DNA of 64,000 bases from Odobenus rosmarus divergens (lineage: Eukaryota; Chordata; Mammalia; Carnivora; Odobenidae), in the NCBI RefSeq assembly GCF_000321225.1, contig NW_004451412.1, forward strand, positions 105,594 to 169,593. The letters are read 5' to 3'. Each line of letters opens with the position of its first letter. Position 1 is the first letter of the stretch. Of this stretch, positions 36,001-50,200 are shown piece by piece. Below the pieces are notes generated by a model. That model made no database searches and had not been told where the DNA came from. It saw only the letters and a program-made list of their open reading frames with translations. Made by a program: the position numbers and the translations under genes.

Positions 36001-39000
36001 CACATCCCTCAAAGCCCCAAAGCAGAGTGTTGGCTTCAGTTTATAGGCACAGAGTTCGCTGGATGCTACTATGCCAGCTAGTTTCCCTTCTATACTGTGT
36101 GTGAATCTTGGCAAGTTCTGGAGTAAGTGCCATACAGGCGGCAGCTGCTTGAGAGATCCACTAGGTAACTGAAATCTCAGTTAACTGATGAATGACCATA
36201 GATCGCATAAAACAATTGAAACTATCATTTGGATTTATTGTTGTTGTTCTTTTTAAAATATGTTCTGATAAGAAAATTAATAATTGGATTAGTTTAATTG
36301 ATTCTTTAAATTACTTAATTAGGTTTATTAGTTTACTAGTTTAACAGCTGTAATTAATGATCATATTGTTTTATTTTAAGAATACAGTGTTCTTTGGGGG
36401 CGCCTGGGTGACACAGTTGGTTAAGTGTCTGACTCTTGGTTTCCGCTCAGGTTATGATCTCAGGATCCTGAGATGGAGCCCCACATCGGGCTCTGTGTTC
36501 AGTGAGAGCCTGTTTGTCCCTCTCCCTCCCCCGGTGCCCCCCCAAATAAATAAATGAATCTTTAAAAAATTCTTTAAAAAAAAATAGAGAATATATTATT
36601 CTTATGTTAACTTCCAGCAGTCATTATGTTCTTCCTTCTAATAGGAAAGAAAAATCATTAACAATTTTATTTTTGTCTGCTAGGTTTTGGTAAGCTTGTA
36701 GGTATGAATTGGGCTGGGCCAGGTTCTAAAATAAAAGCTTCATTTTATTAATGTAGTTAGCATGTCTACCATTTGAATATTTCTACTATGTAACTTCTAA
36801 GTTATATCCAGCTCTTGAATATCCATAAAATAATAGGAGATAAAAATATTAAGGGCAATTAAAATCCACATCATTTTTGTACTCGTGAAAAATAATATTT
36901 ATTGAGTTTTTAAAGTATAAAGGCGATCTACGTTCACTATAGAAACTTAAATGTCGCCTCAACAGGCTTGTTAATCCTCTTTCCTTGCCACATAACTTCA
37001 CTTGGTATTTGAAATACTATGAAATTTGACCGCTTAATGCTTACCCTCCTCCCTTCCCGCCTTCTCCTGCAGTGACGCTAAACCTAGAGGGTCTGACTGC
37101 AAGCTGAGAGCCAAAGAGAAAAGTAAGAGCTGCCACCAGCTAAGATAATGAGTCCTGTATGACATAGCAGGAACACTAAATCTTGAGGACACTACATTTC
37201 TAGACTATGAAGGCTTTGTTGCTTTTATCAGTAAAATATAACTCTATGTAACACCTGTCAATCCAACAGAGCATAATTGTTAAAAGCATAGGATGTAGTG
37301 TCAGATAAATATAGATGTGGGTTCAGATGGAGTGCTTATTAGCACACTGCCTTGCACAGAAAAAAGCCTTACTAACTGATGGCTCATGATGGTGGTAGTA
37401 ATTAACAATAGTTCATTAAACAATGTTCATGTTATTCTCAAGACTGAACAGTGGAAAAAGAAAGTAAAATGAACTTAGACAAAGGTGTAAACTCAGTATT
37501 TTCTCATAAAATTGCATATATTTCTGAAGGCTCTATCTTTTGTCACTAAAGGGATATCCCGCTGTCTCTTATTTTAACTGATGTCTTCCCACAGTGTCTG
37601 GTGGATAGCGTGTACTCAGTACGTGTTATGTTTTGGTATTTGGGACAAGATTAGGACCTAACACATACCTTGAAAAGGTAATAAATGGGCCTGTTTGTAT
37701 TGAGCCAAAAGCATGAATGTCAGATGGCTGCAGAAAATGGAACAGATAGCACCTGAGTTTGGCTCTTTCAACTGGTGGCCAAGCTCAGAGTATCTGCTGT
37801 TCTTCAAAGAACGGGACTAAGAAAGCTAGCGTAGCCTGAGCTAGAGCTGAAGTTAGAAAGTAAGTGACATACCAGGTACTACCACGCTGGGCTCTGCAGT
37901 CCCATACATTTCTTATCTGCACTTAATTTACTTTTCAGGACTCTTCACACTATAGTGATAAGGATTTGTGCTCTTAAACCTTTGAGAATGATATGATTTG
38001 GTTAAAATGCCATGGACAGAGGATGGATAAGTAATATAGTGATGTGTGCCTCGCATCAAAGTTGTAGTTTTAGTCATTGACTAACCTCTATGTCAAGCAG
38101 TCAGCTGCAAATAATGTATACATTGAGCTTGAGAAAAAGTTTATTTCTATAAGATTTAATTCATTGATGGCTTTTTTTTTTTTTTGAGAGAGAGAGTGCA
38201 CATGCACACATGCGTGTGAGCTGCGGGGGAAGGGGCAGAGGGAGAGGAAGAGAATCTTAGGTTCCACGCCCAGCACGGAGCCAATGCAGGGCTCAGTCTC
38301 ACAACCCTGAGATCATGACCTGAGCGGAAACCAAGAATCTGATGTTTAACCGACTGAGCCACCCAGGCGCCCCCTAATGGCTCTTTTCTTAAATGAATGC
38401 ATTGTTTCTATTCTACCAGTTACAACACCAGAAAAGACAACTGTCATTTAAAATATGTCCTGTTGGGACGCCTGGGTGGCTTAGTCGGTTAAGCGGCTGC
38501 CTTCGGCCCAGGTCATGATCCCAGGCTCTGGGAATCGAGTCCCACATCTTCTCCCTCTCTCTCCTTCTGCTTGTGCTCTCTCTGTCAAATAAATAAAAAA
38601 TCTTTAAAATAAATAAATAAATAAAATATGTCCTGTTAATGTTTAAGTATATTCAGGCTATAATTATATCCTGTGCCTTTATGTGCCACACTGAACAGAA
38701 ATCTTCATGCAGCTTAATAACCACCATAGACCAGCATTCATAAATTAGTCCTTACTGTGTACCAGGCACAGGTCTAAGCACCTTGCACACATTATCTCAT
38801 CTAATCTTCACAACCTCCTCCCGCCTCCATAAGGTAGACTCTCTGAGAGATTATGTTACTTTGCCCAGGTCGACAGTAAAAAGTGACGGAATTAGTATTC
38901 ATACCCGGACAGTCTGGTTCCAACACCTGCAGCCTTACGCTCCCCTCTCTACTGCATCCATTTTTACTTTACACAATGATCAATACCGATACAGTGAAAT

Positions 39001-42000
39001 ATAGGGATACCTCCGAGTTACTGCAGGCTCGGTTGGTCCAGGCTCCTGCAATAAAGCGAGTGTCACAATAAAGTGAGTTATTGAAATAAAGTGAATTCAG
39101 ATGAATTTTTTGGTTTCCCAGTACGTATAAAAGTTATGTGTATGTTATACTGTAGTCTTTTAGTGTTCAGTAGCATTATATTTAAAAAACAATGTCCGTA
39201 ACTTAATTTAAAAATACTATTGCTAAGAAATGCTAACCATCATCTGTGCTTTCAGCGAGTTCTAATCTTTTTGCTGATGGAGGGTCTTGACTCCATGTTT
39301 ATGGCTGCTGATGGTCAGGGTGGTGGTTGCTGAAGGTTGGGGTGGCTCTGGCCTTTTCTTAAAATAATACAACAGTGAAGTTTGCCTCATTAATCAGCTC
39401 TCCTTTTCACAGTTTCTCTATTTGATACTACTGTGAAAGAAGACTTCTTTCACAAAATTGGGAGACAGTCCTCTCAAACCCTGCTGCTGCTTTGTCAACT
39501 GAGTTTATGTAATATTCTCGATCTGTTGTCATTTCAACAGTCTTCACAGCATCTTCACCATCTCAAGAAACCACCTTCCTGACTCATCCATAAGAAACAA
39601 CTCCTCATCTATTAAAGTTTTATCATGAGATTGTAGCAATTCAGTCACATCTTCAGGCTCCATTCCTAATTCTAGTTCTTTCACCATTTCTACCACATCC
39701 ACATGTGCTACAGTTACTTCCTCCACTGAAGTCTTGAATGCCTCAAAGTCCTCCATGAGGGTTAGAATCCTGTTCATGGCTTACTTTTGTCCTCTTCCCA
39801 TGAAGCACAAGTATTCCTAATGGCATCTAGAATGATGAATCCTTTCCAGAAGGTTTTCACTTTCTTTTGCCCAGAGACATCAGAGGAATCACTATTTATG
39901 GCAGCTTAGCCTTACAAAATATTTTTCTTAAATAATAAGACTTGAAAGTTGAAATGACTCCTCGGCCCATGGGCTACAGGATGGATGTTGTGTTAGGAAA
40001 CACGTAAACAGCATTGATCTCATTGTCCATCTCCATCAGAGCTCTTATGTGACTAGGTGCATTGTCAATGAGCAGTCATATTTTGAAAGGAATCTCTTCT
40101 TTTTTGGAATAGTAGGTTTCAACCGTGGGCTTAAAATAGTCAATAAATCATTTTGTAAACAGGTGAGCCATCATCCAGATTTTGTTCTATTTATAGAGCA
40201 CCGGCAGAGTAAATTTAGTATAATTCTTAAAAGCCCTAGGATTTTTGGGATGGTAAATGAACATTGGCTTCAACTTAAAGTCACCAGATGCATTAGCCCA
40301 TAACAAGTGAGTCAGTCTGTCCCCTGAGGCTTTGAAGCCAGGGGAAAGCCCTAGATGGCATCTTCTTCCAATAGAAGGCTGTTTTGTCTACGCTGAAAAC
40401 CTGTTGTTTAGTGTGACCACCTTTATGAATGATCTTAGCTGGATCTTCTGGGGAACTTGCTGCAGCTTCTCCATCAGCACTTGCTGCTTCACCTTGCACT
40501 TTATGTTTTGGAGATGGCTTCTTTCCTTAAACTTCATGAACCAACAGAGGTTGGTAGCTTCACACTTGTGCACCTTCCTCACCTCTCTTAGCCTTCACAG
40601 AATAAGAGTTAGGGCCTTGCTCTGGATTAGGCTTTGGCTTAAGGGAATGTTGTGGCTGGTTTGATCTTCTATCCTGACCACTAAAGCTTTCTCCATATCA
40701 GCAAGAAGGCTGTTCTGCTTTCTTACAGTTTGTGTGTTCACTGGAGTGGCACTTTTAATTTCCTTAAAAAAAAACTTTTCCTGTGCATTCACAACTTGAC
40801 TGTTTAGCACAAGAGGCCTAGCTTTCGGCCTGTCAGCTTTTGACACGCCTTCCTCACTAAACTTGATCATTTTTAGCTATTGATTTAAAGTGAGAGACAT
40901 GAGACCCTTCCTTTCACTTGAACACTTAATTGGCCACATGTCAATATTGTGTCTCAGAGAATAAAACTGTGTCTGGACTTAAGGAGAGGGAGAGAGATGG
41001 GGGAATGGCTGATTGATGGAACAGTCAGAACACACACATTTATTGATTAAGTTTGCCATCTCATATGGGCATGGTTTGTGGCACCCCAAATGAAAGATCA
41101 TTGATCGCAGATCACCATAACAAATATAAGAATATTGAAAAAGTTTGAAATATTGCCAAACAGTTACCACAGTGTGACACAGGCGTGAAATGAGCAAATG
41201 CTGTTGGAAAAATAGTACTGACAGACTTCCCAATACAGGGTTGCCACAGACCTTCGATTTGTTAAAAAAAAAAAAAAAAAATGCAGTATCTGTGAAGTGC
41301 AATAAAGCAAAGTGCAATAAAATGGGTATGCTGTAGCAGTAAAGACAATATCAAGTGGTTGACAGTATTCCACAGGACTTTCTAATAATAATGCCTATAG
41401 CCTACAAAGAATACTTTTCTAAGCCACATGTCCTAGGATTTTCAAGTTATGCCCCTAAAAGCATTTATGAAATTTTAGGTAGAAGTAAAAATGTCTAACA
41501 GTATTTGGCAGTGTAATTCTTATCTAGATGCTCTGAGAAGTACACAGAACCATAACTGAATTCATGGATCTTTTTGAACCCAAATATCTAGGTTTTGTCT
41601 ATATGAGACATCCCTTTTGTACTTTGTTGCCATCATACACAAGCACTTTGCTGAAATAAATAGAGAAAAAATAGGATAAGTAACTAATAGATACATGGCA
41701 AATTTATGTAGTGTAAATCCATTGTAGAAATGCCTGTTCTCCCTCTCTGTTCTCATATCCACAAATTAAAAGAACTGGTCTGTCCAAACACAAATTTTAG
41801 GCTAATGAGAATTGGAAATGACTATGATTCTCAAACTTGGCCACATGGCCACCAACTAGAAATAACCTAGAGAAATCCTGTGCCTGCCCTGGTATCTACT
41901 CTGCCCCAAAATGAGCAATCGCCTTATACTTATCTTTCATGAATGATAGAATTGTTTAGTGCTTGTTTTCACTTTGAACAAAAACTTGAGCTTCACAAAG

Positions 42001-44190
42001 TTTGATCGTATCTTGTTTTAAATAATATGTACTTTTTAAACTATAAAAGTAGTGTTTCTTGGTTATCCCTATTGTATTAATCTGTAATTAGTAAACATCC
42101 AAAATGTTCTAGATACTAAATTATGTCCTTCCCCTATGATATATACATTTGCTTATGATTATATGTTGTTTCTAACGTGCTTGGCTATTTCTCTCCCTTG
42201 CTTTCTGCCTAACTGTAGAGTAACCAAATAAGGCAAATGGAAGAAGTAAAAATCTCAAAGAAGAGTAAAGTAGGAATTCTTCCATTTGTTGCTGAATTTG
42301 AAGAATTTGCTGGACTCGCAGAATCGATCTTTAAAAACGCTGAGCGTCGTGGAGATCTAGATAAAGCATATACTAAACTTATCAGAGGAGTATTTGTTAA
42401 TGGTAAGCTTTGTTATGTACTAAAGAATTTTTTGGTTCGTTGTTTTCACTATGGTCACTTAAGTTGGGGGATAGATATGTTCATTATTTTCCATATTCTA
42501 TAGTCTTATTTAAGTTTTCTGAAAGTAGGTATTTCTTAAACCTGAAAAAATAAGCAGTACGTAAAACCCATTCATATTCATCAGGAACCGCTTCTATTTT
42601 AGTTCATATGGGATTATCGCTATGCAAAATTGGAATTCCTTTTTTAATCACAAAAAAAACAACCTTTTTAAAAAATTTAAAAATGGGATTTTATATTTGC
42701 ATTTTAGCAAGAGTCTTCGGGAGATGATAGGCAGTATAACATTAAGCAAATCAATTTACCTCTTAGGCCTCGGTTTTCATATCTGTCACATAAGGTAGAA
42801 TAATGCTAAACTACTGTCTTCCTATGGCAGATCCCACAATTAAGTTACAGAAACTGTATGATGTGCCATTTAGTTTGAAATAAATGATCTGATTGCATAT
42901 ATTCAGGAATTTTAAAAGCTGAAACAATTGACAGGAAGTGGAATCATCTTACCAATTACATATGACATTTTCGGTGGAAGCATGTCTAGGGGAAAGAGAG
43001 ATAAATTACATGATTGAATGTTTGTATGGTAGATATTTCTTTTAAAATTCAAAGTAACTTCGGGGCACCTGGGTGGCTTAGTTGGTTAAGCATCCAATAC
43101 TTGATCTCAGCTCAGCTCAGGTCTTCATCTCAAGGTCATGAGCTCAAACCCCAGGTTGGGCTCCACTCTGGGTATGGAGGCTAGGTAAAAAAAAAAAAAA
43201 AAAAAATTTAAATTCAAAATAGCTTTGCTTTGTCTGACTGTAAGGTAATATATGCTCATTATACACCTCCAAAAATCAAAAAACAGATTTTAAAAATAGA
43301 GAAAAAAATAAAAATAATTTGTAATTTCGTCAGGAAAGATAACATTTAATTTTTATCCGTCCAAATTTTTCAATATTTCTCCTTCATATATATGTGCATA
43401 TTGTGTGTGTATGTGTGTGTATGTTCTTGAATGTAAAAGTTTTTATCATACCTTACACTCTGTTTTGGAACATGCTACTCTATAAATTTTAATGCCTCTT
43501 TTTGTCAATTTATATTGTAACTAATCATTTTTGATGATTGCATAGTATTCCATGTATCATTATTTATTAAATCTCCTATTAATAGGCATTTACTTTGTTT
43601 CCAGTTTTTTGCATATATTTTTGTATTCTTGTCCAATAGTTTCCTTGGCGTAAATTACTGGAAGTGGAATTACCAGGTCAAAAGGTTTACCTAGATCTCA
43701 AGGCCTTTGCCAAACTGCCTCACAGAAAGGTCATACCAGTTTAGTGTTCTGAGCAGTTGGTGAAAGTTTTCATCACATCTCATTAATGCTGAATATCAGT
43801 CTTTTTTTTTTTTTTAAAGATTTTATTTATTTATTTGACAGAGAGAGAGAGACAATGAGAGCAGGAACACAAGCAGGGGGAGTGGAAGAGGGAGAAGCAG
43901 ACTTCCCGCGGAGCAGGGAGCCTGACACGGAACTCGATCCCAGGACCCTGGGATCATGACCTGAGCCGAAGGCAGACGCTTAATGACTGAGCCACCCAGG
44001 CGCCCCTGAATATCAGTCTTTTTATTCTTTGTCAACTTAATAGACTTAAATTGATTTTGTTTGTGGTATTTTTTTTTACTATGCAAGAGCTTTGAAATTA
44101 CATGTCAGATTTATCCATCTCTCCCTTTATGATTTTTGGACCATCTGTAAAAAAGTCATGCTATCACAAAATTATTTTTTTTTAAAGATT

Positions 44191-44229
<39 letters not shown>

Positions 44230-47200
44230 TTTGACACAGAGAGAGAGAGAGAGCACAAACAGGGGGAGCTGGAGGCAGAGGGAGAAGCAGGCTCCCCGCG
44301 GAGCAGGGAGCCCGATGGGGGACTTGATTTCAGTTCCCTGGGATCATGACTTGAGCTGAAGGCAGACCCTTAACCGACTAAGCCACCAGGGCGCCTCAAA
44401 ATTATTTTTTTAATTAGCTTTATTTTCCTTAGTACTTGTGATTATATTTGTCTGTTTGCTTTTTACATTTTTAAGTACTTGAGCGATTTAGAATTTGTTT
44501 GGCTGAAAATGGGAAATAGGAATCCAGATTTATTAGTGTATTCAAAAGGACCAGCTGGTTGTCCTAACACAATTTGAATAATTCATCATTTCCCCCACTG
44601 ATTTGAAAAGCCACCTTTATTATATACTACATTTCCATATATATATGTATATATGACTATTTTAGAGTGATTTTTTTATTAGGGCTAGGTGGATATGAAG
44701 AACCTTCAGAATATCTTAAGTCCAGAAATGTGCTTACTTCTTAAACTTACAAATGAAAAAAAATCACATAAATATTTTTATAGCTAAATATGGTAATACT
44801 CATGTCAGGATGTTATTATGTTTTTTCTTTTTTTATTTTAGTGGAGAAAGTAGCAAACGAAAGCCAGAAGACCCCCAGGGATGTAGTTATGATGGAAAAT
44901 TTTCACCATATTTTTGCAACACTTTCTCGTTTGAAAATCTCATGTCTAGAAGCTGAAAAAAAAGAAGCCAAACAAAAATACACAGATCACCTTCAGTCTT
45001 ATGTCATTTACTCTTTAGGGCAACCTCTTGAAAAACTAAATGTAAGTATATATTCTTTCAGTATTATTTTCCTGATTTTGAATCTCTATACATATATTTA
45101 TATATGAAAAACATAAGACATTCATCCTAAGTTTGCTCATGTATTGATGCAAAGGATAATGAAGGAGGGACCCAGTTATCAAAGGTTCCGGTGTACTAAG
45201 ATACTGCTAGATGCTCTGTATGTTCTTATTTTAATTGCTGTAAACAATGATGTGGGGTAAGGTAGTGTCAACCCATTTTACAGATGAAGAAACTGAAAGT
45301 AAATAAACTTGCTTGAAGTTACAGTAACTGGCAAGTAGCAAAGCTGGGGGATGAACCCTAGATTAGGCTTTTCCATTATACCAGACTCTCTTATTTCATA
45401 CCTCACAAATGGCTGATCTTTAACCTTAGTTCAGATGAAGATTTTGAAAACTTTATCAAGATAAAAGGAAAACCAAAAATTGTGTTTTTCATTGCCTTTT
45501 TCTTTCCCTTTCTTTCCTGAACTGAGTCATTCCCCACAGCATATTTGATCATTAAAATTAAGAAAGGATGGTTTTGGAGCACCTGGGTGGCTCAGTTGGT
45601 TGAGCCTCTGATTCTTGGTATCAGCTCAGGTCATGATCTCAGGAGTGAGGTCAAGCCTCGCATCAGGCTCTGCACTCAGCGGGAGTCTGCTTAAGGATTC
45701 TCTCCCTCTGCCCTTCCCTCCGCTTGCATGCTGTCTAAATATATAAATATATTTTTTAAAAGATTTTATTTATCTATCTGCTGTCAACAACAAATGCTTA
45801 AAATATATTTAATCAAATACAGAACCAATTCCTTCTAAAACTTAAGAACAGATATTCCTTTAGGGTAAAAGGTCTGTCTCAGACCTAAATCCTATGTGAT
45901 ACTTAACTGCAACATCAGTCATTCCCTGTGAAATCAAATTTAAAGCAGAAACATTGCTAGATCCTTTAATATTTAACATTGTTATGGAAGCTCTAGCCAA
46001 TGCAATAAGAACTGAAACATAAATAAAAGATATAGAAAGAAGAGTTAACAGGGCACCTGAGTGGCTCAGTCAGTTAAGCATCTGACTCTTGATTTCAGCT
46101 CAAGTCATGAGCTTAGGGTCATGAGCTCAAGCGCCCGCATCAGGTTCTATGCTGAGAGTAGAGCCTACTTAAGATTCTCTCTCCCTCTCCCCCTTCCCCC
46201 TCCCCACCTTGCTCACATGCACTCTCTCCCTCTCTCACTCTAAAGAAAAAGAGAGTCAAGATTATAATTACCTGAATATAATACTTTGAAATTACTGATC
46301 TATGATAACGTAGCAGGATTCAAAATAAATATATAAAAAAACAATTTATTTCCTGTGTGTCATAATAAGCAATTAAAAGTTTATGTAGAAACAAAAATTT
46401 AAAAGCACCAGGAATAGACTTGTCAAAACAATTATTAGCAAAAACATAATAATAATAATAATTTAATGAAGAACAAACAAATAGTAATTGCCAAGAAAAT
46501 TTTAGAGAAAAATGAGAGGGGGATTGGCTTTTCAGTATTAGATCATACTGTATAGTGCTCAAATACAGGCATGCCAATCAATAAAACTACATATTTAAAA
46601 GACAAATATACTTAAAAGACTACTTGAGATGAATATTTATAACAATCCAGTAGTCAGTAATATAAAATATAAAATACCTTTTTAAAATCAATAAGAAAAG
46701 CACTAAGATCCCAATGTATAAATGGGCAAGGGTTCTGAATATACTGTGCAACATATGAAAGCAGGTTAACTTCGTTTATAGCCAAAAGAATTGTGAAATA
46801 AAAAAACAAATAAATCTTTTTCACTCATCAAAATGCAATGATTTCTTTAAATTGTGATAATGCTGATGATAATATGGTAAATAGCAGTCTCATGTACTGT
46901 TGACAGAAATATAAATTGATTGAACTTTCCTGGGAAGCAATTTATGTGTATGAAGAATCTTCAGAATACTTACCATTATTCTCCTCAACTGAGGAATTGT
47001 AGTCATAGAAATTTGTGCTGAAAAGTAATCAGTAATGTGGGTAAATAGTTATGTATGAAAGATATTTATGACAATTTTGTTTATAATAAATTTCTTTTAA
47101 TCTGAGTAGATTTTACCAACTTTAAAAAAAAAGTGAAAAAAAATATCCAATGAGGAATGAATGTATAAATTATACTTCAGTCATTAGATGGAATATTATG

Positions 47201-50200
47201 CAGCCATTCAAATTTATACTTTGGAAAAAAATATAAATATTACGTAGAAAATACAGCATACAATATTATAATCTCACTTATGTACTCACATCAAAAGACG
47301 AGACGGAGGGGCACCTGGCTGGCTCAGTCGGTAGAGCATATAACTCTTGATCCCAGGGTTGTGAGTTCAAGCCAACTTTGGGTGTAGAGACTACTTAAAA
47401 AATAGAATCTTTAAAAAAAAAAAAAAAAGACTAGAAGGAAATCTAAAATGTTAACACTGGTTATCTCTGAGTAGTGGAATAATAGCTGATTGTTATTTTA
47501 TCCTTCATACTTTTATATATTTTCTAGAGTTTTACACAGTGAGTAAATTTCCCTGTTTTGTAAGGGTTTTTTAATTTGGTAATAAAAGCAGTGCTTAGCC
47601 ATTATTTCTTTTTTTTTTACATTTTTATTTTTATTTATTTTAGTTTCTTTTTTTTGTAGTTTCAAGTTTTTGTTTAAATTCCAGTTAACATACAATGTAA
47701 TATTAGTTTCAAGTATAGAATTTAGTGATGCATTACTTACGTACAACACCCAGTGTTTATCACAGCAAATGCCCTCCTTAATACCCATCACCCCTTGAGC
47801 CCATCCCCCCACCCACCTCCCTTCCAGCAACCCTCAGTGTGTTCTCTGTAGTTAAGAGTCTCTTATGGTGGGGCACCTGCACGGCTCAGTCGCTTAGGCG
47901 TCTGCTTTTGGCTCAGGTCACGATCCTGGGACACTGGGATCGAACCCCACATTGTACCCCCTGCTCAGTGGGGAGCCTGCTTCTCGCTCTCCCTCTGCCT
48001 GCCACTCCCCCTGCTTGTGTCCTCTCTCTCTTGCTCTCTGTCAAATAAATAAAATCTTCAAAAAAAAAAAGTCTCTTATGGTTTGCCTCTCTTTTTGCCC
48101 CCTCTGTTCATTTCTTAAATTCCACATATGAGTGAAATTATATGGTATTTGTCTTTCTCTTATTTTGCTTAGCATAATACTCTCTAGCTTCATCCACATT
48201 GTTGCAAATGGCAAGATTTCTTTTTTTGATGACTGCATAATTGTATATGTATTCCACATCTTTTTTCATTTCCTTGAAGCATTTCTTTGAAGGCGTTGAA
48301 GCTCGAGTAGCACAAGGTATAAGAGAGGAGGAAGTAAGCTATCAACTTGCATTTAACAAACAAGAACTTCGTAAAGTCATTAAAGAGTATCCTGGAAAGG
48401 AAGTGAAAAAAGGTCTAGATAACCTCTATAAGAAGGTTGATAAACATTTATGTGAAGAGGAAAACTTACTTCAGGTATGCTTCATTCTGTTAACCATCCT
48501 AGATTGCACATCTTAAAATGTTTTGCTTTTCTCCAAATGAGTCCTCTAGAAAGGCTACAGATTTTCTAATTTTAGTGCAGGAGGAAATTTCCATAAAGTG
48601 CCATAAAGTACAGACCAGACTAATGAGTTGTGAGGAAAAAAGGAATAATATTTATAATATGTTTATATGGCTATTCCTGTTCATTTTATATTTCTACTTT
48701 ATTGTTTTGAGGCATTAGTTGTTTTCTTTTGTTTGGGGGTGGGGCAGGGTTTTTTTAGGCTTTTTGTTTTTTAGATTTGAGGGGAGTAACTAAATGGAAT
48801 AGAGTATAGTACAGTGGAGTAATTCTGAGCATGGGAGCCAGAGTTAGAAATGGGTTCATAATCTGGCTCAAGATTAAGCTGCATGACTTTGGGCAAGTCA
48901 CTTAACCTCTCTGAGCCTCAACTTTCTTATTTGAAAAGTGGAAATAATACCTCTCTCATATAGTGGACACTACTATTATTGTATTGCCATTTTATAGGTA
49001 AGAAAATCAGAGCTTAGAGAGGTGGAGAAACATGACCAAGATCCCACAGCGAATGGATGGTAGAGCCAGATTTAAACCCCAAATTGGGCTATTTTTCTTT
49101 ATGAACCATACTGAAAGGCCCAGAGATGAGGGAGAATAATTCTGACTTCAACATCATCAAAGCCTTTATTGCATTTGTGTTTGCCTCTGAAAGTCAGATA
49201 GTTACAGATAAAGTGCGAGGAGTCGCAGGTAGAAGAAACACCATGAGCTAAAAGATGTAAAGCAAAAAGTGTAATACTGTTTAGTATGTAGACTTAAAGT
49301 GAAGGAATTTAGGATTTATGAGATTAAGGGTTTACAAGGAAAAATCCTGGAAGAATACATTCCCTTATCTGTTGGGTAGTGATGACGGTCATAGCACCCA
49401 CCCTCACCAGGTAGTCATGAGACTTAAATAGAATAATACATATATAAAGTACTTTGTATTGTGCTGAGACAGAGTAAGCATCAATAAATGTCACCTGTTA
49501 GTATTAGCTAATATGTCAGTGTATATATCAGATTCTGCCTTGATAGTTATCTACATAGTAGTTTCCACTGCTAAATCATAAATCATTGGATTATATATAA
49601 TCTATCTCATTTGAGTATCCCTTATGTTATCAAGCAGTGTTTTGTATCATCAATTTTAGATAAATGTTTAAACTTTCATCTGGAATGAAATTTAAGCTGT
49701 AAGTGTTGCATTTCATCTAATTACTAGTCTTAGTTCCATGTATAATTGTGCATATACACATCTCTATTGGATATTGTAGTAGATATAATAATAGCTAAAA
49801 TGTAGTGAGTGCATACCATGTCAAACACTGTTCTAAGCACTTTATATACATGCACTCATTTAATCCTCACAAGAAACTTACGAGGAAGTTATTATTGTTA
49901 CTACCCTGGTTTACAGATGAGGAACTTGAGGCCCAGAGCAGTGATGTAACATACTCAAGGTCACATATCTTGTAAGTAGAAGGAGAAAAGATGCATGTTC
50001 TTAACCATTACACTCTGCTAAAATCTTAGAATATATCTTGACATTATTTCTACGTACTTGATTATATATTTCCATTCATAATTTAATTACTTTTATTTTC
50101 ATTTTTATAATAGGTGGTGTGGCACTCTATGCAAGATGAATTTATACGCCAATACAAGCACTTTGAAGGTTTGATAGCTCGCTGTTATCCTGGATCTGGT

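Larger units (their letters stand above)
35888..42218. other. Intron after window exon 13 (6.3 kb)
   Basis: Holds three CAN-SINEs, two MIR fragments and a nearly complete Tigger1. 36590-37255, 37350-38160 and 41400-42218 show nothing recognised. Confidence 0.8.
43240..44660 (-). mobile_element. Old L1M fragment carrying two SINE insertions
   Basis: Antisense L1 phrases: gattgcatagtattccatgt, aagtggaattaccaggtcaa, ggttgtcctaacacaatttg and ccactgatttgaaaagccac. Interrupted at 43807-44006 and 44180-44396. Confidence 0.65.
42403..44841. other. Intron after window exon 14
   Basis: Mostly repeats from 43062 onward: one short SINE, an antisense old L1 and two CAN-SINEs inside it. 42403-43060 shows nothing recognised. 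Confidence 0.8.
45790..47600 (+). mobile_element. Old L1M, ORF2 end and 3'UTR, with SINE insertions
   Basis: Sense L1 text: ctctagccaatgcaataaga and gcaggattcaaaataaatat (ORF2 end), then tggaatattatgcagccatt and ttatctctgagtagtggaat (3'UTR). Interrupted at 46050-46252 and 47308-47429. Confidence 0.7.
45042..48279. other. Intron after window exon 15 (3.2 kb)
   Basis: Almost wholly repeats: MIR, three SINEs, an old L1 in sense, and an antisense L1 tail that carries a fourth SINE and runs to within about 20 bp of the next exon. Confidence 0.85.
48475..50113. other. Last intron of EXOC1
   Basis: Contains four MIR copies between about 48815 and 50020; no young insertion. 48475-48810 shows nothing recognised. 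Confidence 0.8.

Noticed and set aside
39544..40870. Minus-strand open frames that could suggest a domesticated transposase gene.
   Set aside because: The frames are short, overlap in different phases and need several frame corrections; the TIRs and TA flanks are still present, as in a dead transposon.
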